Positions 27,259-38,790 of a stretch of 64,000 bases of DNA are shown one piece after another. The stretch's first letter is position 1. Every line of letters begins with the position of its first letter. The notes beneath the pieces were generated by a model. It saw nothing but the letters and a program-made list of their open reading frames with translations. It was not told where the DNA came from and searched no databases. A program made the position numbers and the translations under genes. The stretch comes from Numida meleagris (taxonomy: Eukaryota > Chordata > Aves > Galliformes > Numididae): positions 84,865,491-84,929,490 of the forward strand of contig NC_034412.1 of the NCBI RefSeq assembly GCF_002078875.1, in the 5' to 3' direction.

Positions 27259-28154
27259 GGTTGCTGATGATACTAAGCTGGGAGGAGTGGCTGACACACC
27301 AGAAGGCTGTGCTGCCATTCAGTGAGACCTGGACAGGCCAGAGAGTTGGCAGAGAGGAACCTGACGAGACTGAACAAGAGGAAGTGTAGAGTACTACACT
27401 TGGGGAGGAATAACTGTATGCATCAGTACAGGTTAGAGGCTGACCTGCTGGAGAGGAGCTCTGTGGAGAAGGACCTGGGTGTCTTGGTGGACAACAGGTT
27501 GGCCATGAGCCAGCAGTGTGCTCTTATGGTCAAGAAGGCCAGTGGCATCCTGGCGTGCATTAAAAAGAGAGTGGCCAGCAGGTTGAGGGAGGTGATCTTT
27601 CCCCCCAACTCTGACCTGATGTGGCCACACCTGGAGTACTATATCCAGTTCTGGGCTCCTCAGTTCAAAAAGGACAGAGATCTCCTAGAAAGAGTCCAGG
27701 GGAGGGCAACAGAGATGATTAAGGGCCTGGAGCATCTCCTGTATGAGGAAAGGCTGTGAGATCTGAGACTCTTCAGTCTGGGAAGAGAAGGCGGAGAGGG
27801 GATCTTATGACTGTTTATAAACATCTAAAACACAGGAGTCAAGTTGATGGGGGTGGACTCTGTTTGGTAGTGAGCAACAGTAGAACAAGGGGTAACAGGC
27901 AGAAACTTGAATATGGGAAGTTCCTCACTAATGCAAGGAAGAACTTCTTCACTGTCAAAGTGACGGAGCACTGGAACAGGCTGCCCAGTGAGGTTATGGA
28001 GTCTCCTTCTCTGGAGATATTCAAAACCCGCCTGGACACCTTCCTGTGCAACCTGTTGAAGGGAACTGCTCTAGCATGGGTTGGACTTGATGATCTCTAG
28101 ACGCTCCTTCCAACCCCTACAATTCTGTGTGATTGTGTGTGTGATTCTGTGTGA
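27259..28154 (+). repeat. CR1 LINE, 5'-truncated at the RT catalytic motif
   Basis: It starts at [13 protein letters not shown] (first residue of the usual FADD changed to V) and continues through the RT C-terminal region ([11 protein letters not shown], then [16 protein letters not shown], then RDLLERVQG). It ends with LPSEVMESPSLEIFKTRLD and the 3' untranslated region (tggacttgatgatctctag). The tail is a variant, attctgtgtgattctgtgtg, near 28131-28154, rather than the attctatg unit of the copies at 13.4 and 24.3 kb. This suggests a different subfamily or a drifted tail. Frameshifts near 27756 split the frame. Confidence 0.9.
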
Positions 28155-31100
28155 AGAATGTCACAGGGGACATGGCAGGAGAAACCCAAAGTGTTATAAT
28201 GAGAAGAGTGTAGGAGTACACAAAACCAAAGAAAATAGGCATTAATTCCATTATTAATTTAATTTGTTGTTCTTCTCAGGCTTTACGTAGAAGTTCTCTC
28301 TTCTTTTTCCTAAAGAGACCAGAATCTCAATAATGACATTTGAGAAAACGTCTGATGTCTGAATTTCCACTTAAATATATAAAAGGGTTTTACACTTGTG
28401 CTGTGCTAGTAACAATAGCTCATGTATAAGCAGGAAAAAAAGAAAGAGTACTTTGGATGAACAAGCTTGCCTAAAGTGTCTTTCTTCACTGCATGTAGTC
28501 CTCAAATTCTGATTTCTTTCTGATATTACTAACATGCAGAGTTGTCTTTATACAGAATTTGTATGCACAAAAAGCATTCTTTACTAAAATCACTGTGTGT
28601 TTTTTCGTTATTGCTTCTGCAACTGGTGTGTATGAACAGCAGCAATCCTTTGCACTTTGCTTGGCTAGAAACCATTAGGAAGTTCTTTTGAAGCTCCTAA
28701 GATGTCAGTTGTGAAGTGGCATTAATGAAAAAAAAAAAAAAGGAAAACAAGCAGACTGGCAAAGCTCAGGAAGATGAACTTAGTGCTTACTCATGCACTG
28801 ACTAATGTGGGATGTCACTTGTACAGAACCAAATGTCTATCCACAGCCCACAGCACAGGAGGCCCACAGGTGGTTTCTTGGCAGTTACACTCCTCTCCTT
28901 AGATCAGGAAATGTTCTTCCTAAGCTATGGTGATATTTTTTACAATACACACTTCAAAATTAGAGCTTAGCCTTCCCTAGAGTGTTGCTTCATTTTTCTG
29001 AACTCATCACTCTTTGGGAATTTTCTGCCTGCTCTTCACTTTCTTTCTTCTTCCACTTTTCTGTCACTACAAAAGAAAACAGAGGACACCACAGGTACAC
29101 AACAGACAATTGTGTCCTGGAGAGCTTACAACACAAAATGCTATTATCGGCTTGAATCTCATGTTTTAGAGGCTGGAGGATCTAAGTGAATGAAATAACA
29201 AGATACTTCAGAATGCCTATGAAGGGCAAATCTGAATAAGTCAAAGTCAAATTTGGTGTGTATTAATTACAGCATGTCAAGCAGATATAGGAAAATACCA
29301 GTGCTGCGTGCAAAACATTTCTGCTGCCTTCTCTAGGGTAATGTGTATTATTCTAATCACTCATATTCAAGAGAGGGACACAAACTGGAGGATGGCCCTA
29401 GATTTGGAGACAGTGCCGCATAAGGCTGCCTTGGCTTACTTAATGCAGTAAAGCAGCACTGAGAATTGTTTTGATCATTAATTACAAATACATAATTGCA
29501 TTGTTAGGAAAGGAAAATTCTGTCTAAATGAGAGAACAATTTGTCACTAATTACAGGCTGAAAATAAATAGGCCTGGGATGGAAAATTCGAAGAAAACTC
29601 TGAATAAAATGTAAACTGAGCTTCTGAAACAGCCTTTGAATTGCAAGAGAAGATGCAAAACAAGATGGCCAGGCCAAGCCAGGATATCAATCCAATGATA
29701 CATCTGGAGCTCAAGGCCAGGCAGGGCAGGGCTGTAGGGAGGTAGAGACACATCCTCCAGCATTGCTGGGGAAGAGTTGGACATCTCAGTAGGGGCTGAG
29801 ATGGGTAGGGTGGGGGAGACCTTAGTGAGGTGCTGGGGGGAACTGTCAGGCCTGTCGGTGCCCACAGGGCCCTAACAAAAAAAAAAAAAAAAAAAATTTA
29901 GCTGTTAATAAATTAGATTTTGAAAGTCATTGGAAAGTCCTCACTTGACATGGTTATTTCAGTTCATATTGCTTAGGTAAATAGGTATGAGAAAGAGGAC
30001 AGGAAACCTACTTCTAGCTAGTGAAATCCCATGAAAATACTCATGAGCGACAAATCAGATGTGTCCTGAAGGGGACAAATGGTGGCTCATGCAACTATTT
30101 GCTTAAAAACTGTATGTTCTACAACTCCACTCTTTGCAAATAATAACAAAAATAACTCCAAAAATATTGTCCACTGTAATTCCAGAGGTTCACAAAATAT
30201 AAGCAAAAAATATAACTAGCAAAACGCCCACAAGCAAACACACCTCTATTCTCCTACAAAGATAACTGATTCTCTACGTACTCAACACTACAGTGTACTT
30301 GGCCATGTTATCATTGCCACTGTCTTCCCAGTGCTGAGTTCTGCAAAGCCTGATGATGTGAGTAATAACTTTTAGGCAACAGAGTTCATGGCTTGAGAAT
30401 GTATCATACCTATTACCACTTTTCTTCACAGGGGAGACCAGCATATGAAAGATTTAACAATTCCAGCTGCCAGAAATGTTTTTAGACCATAAAACATCAG
30501 CGTGTGGTGTTCCTGGAAAAAAAAAATTAAAAAAAAATTTAAAAAAAATTAAAAAAAAATCAAAGCTTTTAGCTTTTAATTTACTGTGCTGTATTGAGAC
30601 TCATCAATTAGGTGATATTAAAAGTTGTTTCAAATCAGTCCTGGGTACCCTAGATTATGAGTATTCCATTAAATTTAAATGTGTTTGCTTTGTAACATAG
30701 GATGAAGTGATAGGTGGAGAGTGTATTGTCATAGTGGCTTTCCTATGGATCTAACTGTTGATGCACATCCTGATGGAAGTCCATCTTTTGAATAATTTAG
30801 TCTTGAAATTAAAGCAACAAGAGTGAACTTACCTTAAGTTTCTTACATACTTGCGGTGCTATCATGTGTCACAAACTGCTGAGGCTGGTACTCTCCGGGC
30901 TTCTCGTTTTTAAATGAGTTCACAAAAAAACAGGCTTTGACTTGAAATCTAAGTTATATGAAAACACGGGCTGGAAGAATAAGTTTCTTAGAGAAAATCT
31001 GGTGAAGAAGAATAAAATGTTTGTAAATATTTTCCTCTTTCCTCTGAGGCCTTCCTGGTTGGAAGGAAGGTATCTTCTAGTGCAACAACTTCTAGGGACT

Positions 31101-31654
31101 TGCTGAGTTACCATCACCTTCCTCTATTCCCTCAGGATGGTCTGCGACAGATTTTTATCTTCCTGACCCCTCCTAGGGCTTGACTATGAATCCTCCCTTG
31201 CTATTCTCGAGTCTTCCGATCTCCAGAGTCTCCAGGGGTGCTGCCGGTGGAATATAAAATGCATTTTCCTTTACATTAGTAATACAGAACTATTATTCTA
31301 CCAGATAAACTTTAGCAAAAAAAAGAATGTCATTTGTTTTTTTCTTTTCCAGTGTTTGTTGCTGGTCATTTTGTTTCCTTCTGTTTTTCAGCTGTTTCCA
31401 CAGAAATCTCAAATTTCTTAAAACTTATTAGGATTGTATATCACTAAGAAACTGTTTTCTGAAAAGGCAGACAAGGTTAAATAGCCTTAGAAAAAAAAAA
31501 TCAAATGTATAAATAAATTCATATCAATGCAACGAACCATTTTATAATTTTTATCAGAATATTTCTTTAAAACATGCAAAGTTTACAATGCAGCTTGTGA
31601 TGCACAGTTTAACTCACAGCACAGTAAAAACCAAAATTAGAATTCCCATACCCC
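28155..31654. other. Intergenic DNA with poly(A) runs
   Basis: No gene is supported. A C/G-rich block at about 29690-29875 ends in a run of about 20 A at 29877-29897. This could be a retroposed sequence with a poly(A) tail, but I recognise neither a parent gene nor a target duplication. A/T-only low complexity occurs at 30512-30560. Confidence 0.45.
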
Positions 31655-31736
31655 ACAGTGAGCAGGGAGGGTTGTACTCAATGACCTAAAGAGATCCCTT
31701 CCAACCTTACCTGTTCTGATGCTGTGATATTCTGTT
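31655..31736 (+). repeat. CR1 LINE 3'-end remnant
   Basis: About 80 bp matching the CR1 3' untranslated region (gagatcccttccaacctta), followed by a degenerate tail (ctgtgatattctgt). It is a very short 5'-truncated insertion or an old fragment. Confidence 0.6.
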
Positions 31737-32825
31737 CAAGTGTTGTATCCAGAACGAAACACACATGCTATCAGCCATTTAGTATTTTAAATACCATTAG
31801 GCTCATGTTGGAAGCAGATTAACAGATAGAACATGAGTATACATGAATAAATTAGCTACAGATGTATTTCCATTTCAAAGTATATTGCATGCTTGTTCAT
31901 TTTCTTCCACCTGCATCTTGTATGATTTGACTCTTTATCTGTGTATCCTCAGTAACACCATCCCCTGCATATTCAAATCTCACCCACAGGAACATACTAC
32001 CCTTTGAATTCCAATTGATGAGCAGTTCACACAGGGGGACAGGATAGTAGTGTTGCCTTGTGACACACAGTTGAATGTGGCCCCACAGAGATGTAGGATT
32101 TTTCTTGTTCATGTGGAGAGCTTGTCCCACTGTCCTTCAATAACTGAAGACAGTCATGCTAACAGGTATCCAGAACAAGGTTAGATGAGAGTGCGTAGCC
32201 AGTCATATCATGGACTCCTTCATGGATGAACAATACTCATTAGTCTCAATAAACACATTTAAGCAAGAACAATAAAGAATCGAAAGCTATTTCTACGCTG
32301 CTGGAGGGGTATCCCCTGGATGCATAGCCACATAGTGCATAGCTTTGTCTCCACTCCACTCAAGCCCAGAGTGGACTTTCAGCAACAAATCAAATCAGTT
32401 AGAGGATCAACCTGAAACTTTGCCAGAAACCTAAACATGGTTGGGCCAGATCAGAGATTTAAAAGGTACAGTGTCTGAAAACTTTAATGAGGTAACAGAG
32501 CCTGTAGGAATGCCACCATATCGATTTAACTTTTCTCAGTACCATAGGCTTTTAAATTATTCTCTCATATCCTCTTCTAAAAATATTGTTCAGCTTCCGT
32601 GGTCCTTTTATTCTAAAAATATACAAACACAGGAACACAGTGTAACCTTGCCAACTGATACCCTTCCAAGCAACAAAGCATATAGTTCATAAGGGTTTCT
32701 CCATTATCACATAGCTTCTTTGTAATATCCTCTTATTTTTACAGTATCATATCCTCTACCTCATAGCACAAACTCCCAAAGCTTATTTTTTCCATAAGAG
32801 GTCATTAACGTCAGTCACTAGAAGC
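31737..32825. other. Intergenic DNA, no gene seen
   Basis: Unique-looking AT-rich sequence with no supported exon or repeat. Confidence 0.5.
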
Positions 32826-33532
32826 ATGCCTGGGGGCTCACTACTGAGATTGATACTATGTAACAACATTATTAGTGACTTGGATGACAGGGGGGGGAAA
32901 AGAGTTTACTGCAGATTTGCTGATAATTTTTAAAAAATGGCGTGGAGTGGCTGATGCTTCACAGGTCATTCTGTCATCCAGAGGGACCTTGACAGCCTGG
33001 AGAAATGGGCAGAGAATTTCATGAAGTTCAACAAGAAGCGCAAAGTCCTGCACTTGAGGAGGAACAACCCCAGGCATTGGTACTTGCTGGGTAAGCAGCC
33101 TGAAACAAAAGGACCCAGAGGTACTGGTGGGCACCAAGCTGAACATGAGCCTGCAACGTGTCCTTGCCCCAAAGAAGGATGCAACAGCACCCTGTCCTAC
33201 ATTAGATACAGCATTCCTAGGAGGTCGAGGGAGGTGATTCTTTACTCAGCATTGGCAAATGCTATGTCCAGTTCTGGGCTCCTAAGTACAACAGAGCCAC
33301 TGAGATATTGGATAGTGTCAATCAAAGGACCATTAGGGTAAGTGGTATCTTGGGCCATCTCCCTTATAAAGAAAGTCTGGGAGAACTGGGTCTGTTCAGC
33401 GTAGAAAAATAGAAGGCTCAAGGGGATCTTATAAGCGTGTATTACTACCTGATGAGTGGAGTAAAGAACAAGCCAGTCTCTTTTGACTGGTATCCAGTGA
33501 CAGGACAAGAGGAAATGGACAAACAGACAGAG
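32826..33532 (+). repeat. CR1 LINE, old diverged RT fragment
   Basis: Translation gives the RT block before the catalytic motif (a decayed GSVLG...[15 protein letters not shown] stretch). The catalytic motif itself has degenerated to FADN, the second aspartate changed to asparagine. It is followed by KFNKKRKVLHLRRNN and further C-terminal blocks, up to a GQEEMDKQTE-like end near 33530. No 3' tail is seen. Many frame breaks and the lost catalytic residue mark it as older than the copies at 12.6, 24.3 and 27.3 kb. Confidence 0.82.
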
Positions 33533-35340
33533 CACTCAGTGTATTACTTAGGCACACACAGAGAGCAGCCCCAAAGCTGTGAAACAATCACTCAGGAATG
33601 GTGATGAAACATTTTATAGCACTTCTGATGAATGAATAGCTTGCAAGTATTTCTGAGAGGTAATCCAGTCTTGCATTATGTAAATCACTTAAAAAAAAAA
33701 CAACCTAGTAATTAAAATTAAAGCAGTTTTCAAACTACAGAAGATTTTTCATGTCTAAAGAGCCAGTCTTTCAAGCCAAGCAGTCTTTCATTTCAGATAA
33801 CCATATTCTTCGGGACTAACTTTTTGACTGTTGGCATAGAACATTATCTGTGTTTCTCTTAGTTCCTTCATAAACACACAAAATATTTTCAATAAGGACA
33901 ATATTTCTGACCTGCTACTTGACTTTAGCTGTTAGGAGATGAATGCAAACTAGGAAACTGGACTTTTTTTTGTTTGTTTCTTTAACTTTGCTTTTAACAA
34001 ATGCTTTGCTTTTAACAATTTTGCTCCTAATGTCATACACTGAGTAAAGCAACAGTTCTCACAAGACAAAAATTTCTAAAAATCTGACAATGGAACATCC
34101 TCTGGAGTCCCTTTGTTCTGAGCCCTGCTTCCCACTACTTCGTCACTTCTTACCCAAGATCTTCCTGGGTTATTTCCTGGGCTTTACAAGTACTCTGTGC
34201 TGGCTCAGTGCTTTTCCTCATGAAGTCAAGACACAAAGTCTGCTTCTGTAGATACTAAAGATAATGCTGAATACTTTCAAAAATTCCCCAACAGATTAAT
34301 TCATTTTTTGTGATAAGACAAATATGTTGTTGCTTTTAAATCAGACAGTCATAGTGAATAAAGGCCAAAGACCTGAAAAAGGCTTTAAACTTTAGAAAGT
34401 ATTCTACTAAAATGCTATAGAATGCATATTATACTTTGCCATGTATGCTATATCTTAACTTAAAAAGTACTTCAAGCATTTGGAGATGGATAAAATCCCA
34501 TTTCTGTAAATAGCCTTTTAACTGTCATTTCCTACGCACTTGAACCACTCTGAAGAAAGTGCTAGAAGGCACACAATTTTATCTCTTATAAATGTCACTT
34601 GAAAAATGTGCACATCAAAAATGTCTCTTCTGTATATTTTCTCTGAATGTGCAAATGTAAACTTACCTTTGAAAATACAAAGATACTATCTATCTTTTGA
34701 TAATTTGCAGGTCTTATGGAAGAAGGTTCACGTACAGAAAACTAATTCTTCCAAATCTTCATATCACTACTTCCTAATCACTCAGAGATAGTTCATAAAC
34801 AGAAGCACTCTTACCATAAAAATCTACATTAGTTTTCATGACTCATTATGCTGCATAATTTTTAATTAGAAAAAAAGTTTTGTATACACACAGACAACAT
34901 TGATACGATAGAGACCTGCTACAAAGTTCAATATTCAACAGCATGTTTTTTGTATTTTACATCAAAATAAGCAATCAACTATTTATATTAAAATGTTTTA
35001 TCCCATTTTCATTTTGGCCCCCATTTCAGGACCCCCCCCCAAAAAAAAAAAACACCCTGTATCTGTTGAAAGCAATGTTTATTTTTCAATCATCTACAGC
35101 TGTCAGAAAGTTTGCAATTATTTAAGCAATAGGAAAAGAAATCTTATATGTCAGCCTAAATATGCTGACATTCTTAAAAATGGAATGTATCCGTACCTCC
35201 TGTTACCACTTCAGCAAATTGACTGATTTTATGAAGTAACTCATTTTAGCTATGTGAATCTATGACACATTTTCCATGGGTACACATATCAAGAAACAAT
35301 TGAAACAAAGTTGGTTTTCTAGCTGCTGTTGTTGTTAATA
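33533..35340. other. Intergenic DNA, no gene seen
   Basis: AT-rich. A run of C followed directly by a run of A (about 35031-35052) is the only compositional oddity. No exon is supported. Confidence 0.5.
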
Positions 35341-35405
35341 TTGACAAACTTCCTAATGACCTTTAAAGGTCTCTTCCAACTCCAACAATTCTATGATTCT
35401 ATGAC
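35341..35405 (+). repeat. CR1 LINE 3'-end remnant with tail
   Basis: About 65 bp: aaaggtctcttccaactcca and then the typical CR1 tail caattctatgattctatgac. This is the extreme 3' end of a heavily 5'-truncated insertion. Confidence 0.72.
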
Positions 35406-36718
35406 CCTAGAAGTAATTGTGCGTTATGGGCGACTGTAACTCCACACTCACCCTCTGCCAGCCCTTTTGAGCTCAGCCCTTCAAGCATGAGCCTCATCAG
35501 CTTCATAAAGCCTTCTGAATGCCATGTCACATCTCTTCTTTCACAGGATGCCAGAAGTGAAGATGTGACCATCTACAGGAAGTGCTCGGTGCCACATACA
35601 CAAACATTTCTAGATTTTTCCTTTTGAATGAGATATCACCTAACAAACAGGCCCATGGAACAATCTAATGTTGTCAAGCTTGATGTATAATGACAGGCCT
35701 GCCATTATTAATGATCCTGCTGAAATCCTCAGTAATATTGGAGAATTCTATTTCTCAAAATTCAAAATTCTTATTTCAAAACATTGGGTTAACTGTGTAT
35801 GCCTGCATTAATTTCACAAAGTTATTATCTCATATGTAAACTGTTCTGAAAGCTGCTTTCCTCCATCTCCAATTATTATGTAGCCCAAAGTAATTTGGAA
35901 GATAGTTAATCCATTTCTTAAGATGCCTACAGATTGCAGAACAATCAGTAGATGTTTTGATAAAACAAATTGCTTATTAGCTCCTCATGACATGTCCTTC
36001 ATATATTCAGATACTGCAGGTGATGACTTTGATGCAACCTACAGAGATATTTAGGTTTTAAATTCTATTTAGAGCCTTAATTACTGGTGGTTTCAGTGGA
36101 AAGAAGGTAATTTAAACGGGATTTAGCCACTTAATTCCCTTAGGGATTGTAAGCCATTGTCTTTCCATAGCAGATAGCTCACCCTTGCTTTCCATAGAGT
36201 TCAGTGTTGATAGTTTTAGCTTTTGGCTCCTTAGGCTCTGTGGAAGTTAATCATCACATTCTAGGAGAATTGTAGATCATTATAAATGAAATTTAGCAAT
36301 TTGCTTTTACAGTGATAATAATGCCGACATTAAAAAAACAACTCTATCATATGTCTGAACATAGATGAACAGAGCTAAGAAACCCTTGTGAAACTTCATC
36401 ATCGTATTTCACTTGTGTTCTGCCATTCAGCATAGCCTCTTTTGCACAGTCATGAAAACTGTCTGAAATAGAAAAGAAAAAACAACAGTAACACAAACAT
36501 TTTAATTTTGTCCTGTCTAGCAACTATATTTATAGAGCTCTGGAATTTATAGACCTAAAGTAATTGAGAAGGCTCCCACTGAACATACTGGTTTTGGACT
36601 AGGACCATACTAGAAATACTTCCTATGCAACAGAAAAAGTTTCTTAACATTTAATATGGTTGAATCCCCTGAGAGGAGTCATTTAAGAAAATGGTTACCA
36701 ATGGAGTTAATCTAATCC

Positions 36719-36749
36719 CACTTAAGAAGCTTCTCACTTAAGAAGCTCT
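36719..36749. repeat. 16-bp tandem duplication
   Basis: The unit cacttaagaagcttct is followed directly by a near-identical second copy (cacttaagaagctct). A related cttaagaa word appears again near 36788. It is a local slippage duplication of no known function. Confidence 0.7.
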
Positions 36750-38710
36750 GATTCCTCCTTTCATTTGGGTCATCTTAGCACACTCTACTTAAGAACAAGC
36801 TTAGAGAAACATGGAGAACAAAGGTCTCTGGAGGCTACTTAAACCATTCAGAATCAAATTGTCACTGCATGGAAAATGATATCAACCTGGCTGTAGCTCA
36901 TTTTAAGTATGCCCTCATAAATGCTGTAAAATTAACAGTTCCCTTTGATTGTCTAAGTTATTTCCCATGTCAACAAATATTTTGCCTGTTTACATGCTGG
37001 AGCTGAGACAGTCTCCTTTTCAGCGTTCTCGGTAAAATTTTCTGTATTACACATTTTCTGGGTTACAACATCACATCTGATGTGAATTCTTCTTCACTAA
37101 ACTCACTTCAGTAGCTCCCTGTAGTTAGTTGTATTTTTGAAGTCTTTTTCCTCTTTTTATTCCTTTTGCCTACCAGGCTTCTTTCTCATTTGCATATGTC
37201 AGTCTTTGTCTGCCTCATTTGCTTAATTAAGAGTATGGTTTTGCTCTACTAATGAGAACAAACCTAACTCCTATTATAGCTTGTCAATGTAGAATAGAGA
37301 AACTGCATTATGCTTCCAATTCTTGGAAAGTAGTCTAACCTCCAGTACCAGATTAATATTAATGTTAGAAGGAAAAACCTTCTCATGCCTTAAGATAGAA
37401 GTATTTCTTATATTATTAACTATGCTACAGGAACCTTAATTATGTACAAGTTATCAACAGAAGGCTGACGATCAACATTTTCAATCTTGGTTTGCCTCAA
37501 GGCAATTATTTTACGCTGCTTCTTTTATAGGTCTGATTTTTATGGTGTTACATGCATACATCCCTCTGAATTGAGGTGAAGGAAGATGAATGCATCCACT
37601 ACACTTGAAAATGAGGTCATGCTATTTAGAAGCCTAGACTGCACTCACACATTGACAATTTTAGTTTGGATTTAAGTTGCTAAAAATGAGAGCGCACCAA
37701 ATGTAGGCAAGTACTTTGAATGGCAGAAGAGAGCTGCTGCATCATAGAGAGCTATAACTTACAGTGTGCAATGTCACATGGTAGTCAAAATTATTTTGGC
37801 TCTTACCAGTGGCATTAGTGGTATGCTATAGCGAGCAGAGATGAGGTCACCAGCAAAACGTAACAACTATAAATGGAGTGAGTGGTCGACTATCAGTGCC
37901 AACATGTACGAAGAGTACACAGTTCAAAATAAAATATGGATGTCAAATCTGAATGCCACATATGGCATCAAGAGCATCAGTCAATGAAGCACTAAAAGGA
38001 CACTATCTAACCCTTAGGGATGTCCCAGGTAAATGCATGTCAACAGGAATCCCGTGCATTTTTTTAAAAAAGTCTATGTTTGGCCATAATATACTTATAT
38101 TTGGAAATACCTAAAACTCTGTATGATCAGAAATATCAAGGATTTTTTTTTCATGTTTCTCTCCTTGTTAATAACAGCACTGTAACCAAACATTACAACC
38201 TTTCTTTTCAGACTAAATCAAAGATAAGCATTTAGAAATAAATGTGTTTTGTTTGTAGCTGTGGCTCACTACAGACAGTGTATAATACATCTCTGGGAAG
38301 AACAAAAGCTTGCCTTTTTTGGAAGCCATATATTTCTTTTGTTGTTGAGAGTAATACAGGTGCAGCTTCTCCCATGGCAGTACGCACGGAAACATTGCTG
38401 ACACTGGAATATCTACAGCATAGCAGTCATTGTAACAAACGTATAATGTGTTCCATTACATGAAAACTTTTCCATGATCCCAGATGTAGTGAAAATCCTT
38501 TTTTTACACCAGTTAACTTAATTAGGAAGAGAGGAGCTATAACTACTCAACAGTTTAGGCAACTGCAAATTGCCTCATTTAATTTGGTTTTGGGTTGTTG
38601 TGAAATACGGAGATATAAATATATAAGGTTTCCCAAGACTTCATTTCAAAAGATTGTTATCTGTTTCATTCTGTATAATTTTAAATAGAATAAAATAAAG
38701 CAATCTATAA

Positions 38711-38790
38711 CCTACATCATGTTACAGGCACCAGTCAAATCTGTATGCTCCCTACATCATGTTACAGGCACCAGTCAAATCTTTAAGCTC
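38711..38790. repeat. 40-bp tandem duplication
   Basis: Two head-to-tail copies, 38711-38750 and 38751-38790, identical except for two bases near their ends (ctgtatgctc versus ctttaagctc). The high identity implies a recent duplication. There is no coding or known regulatory context. Confidence 0.9.
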
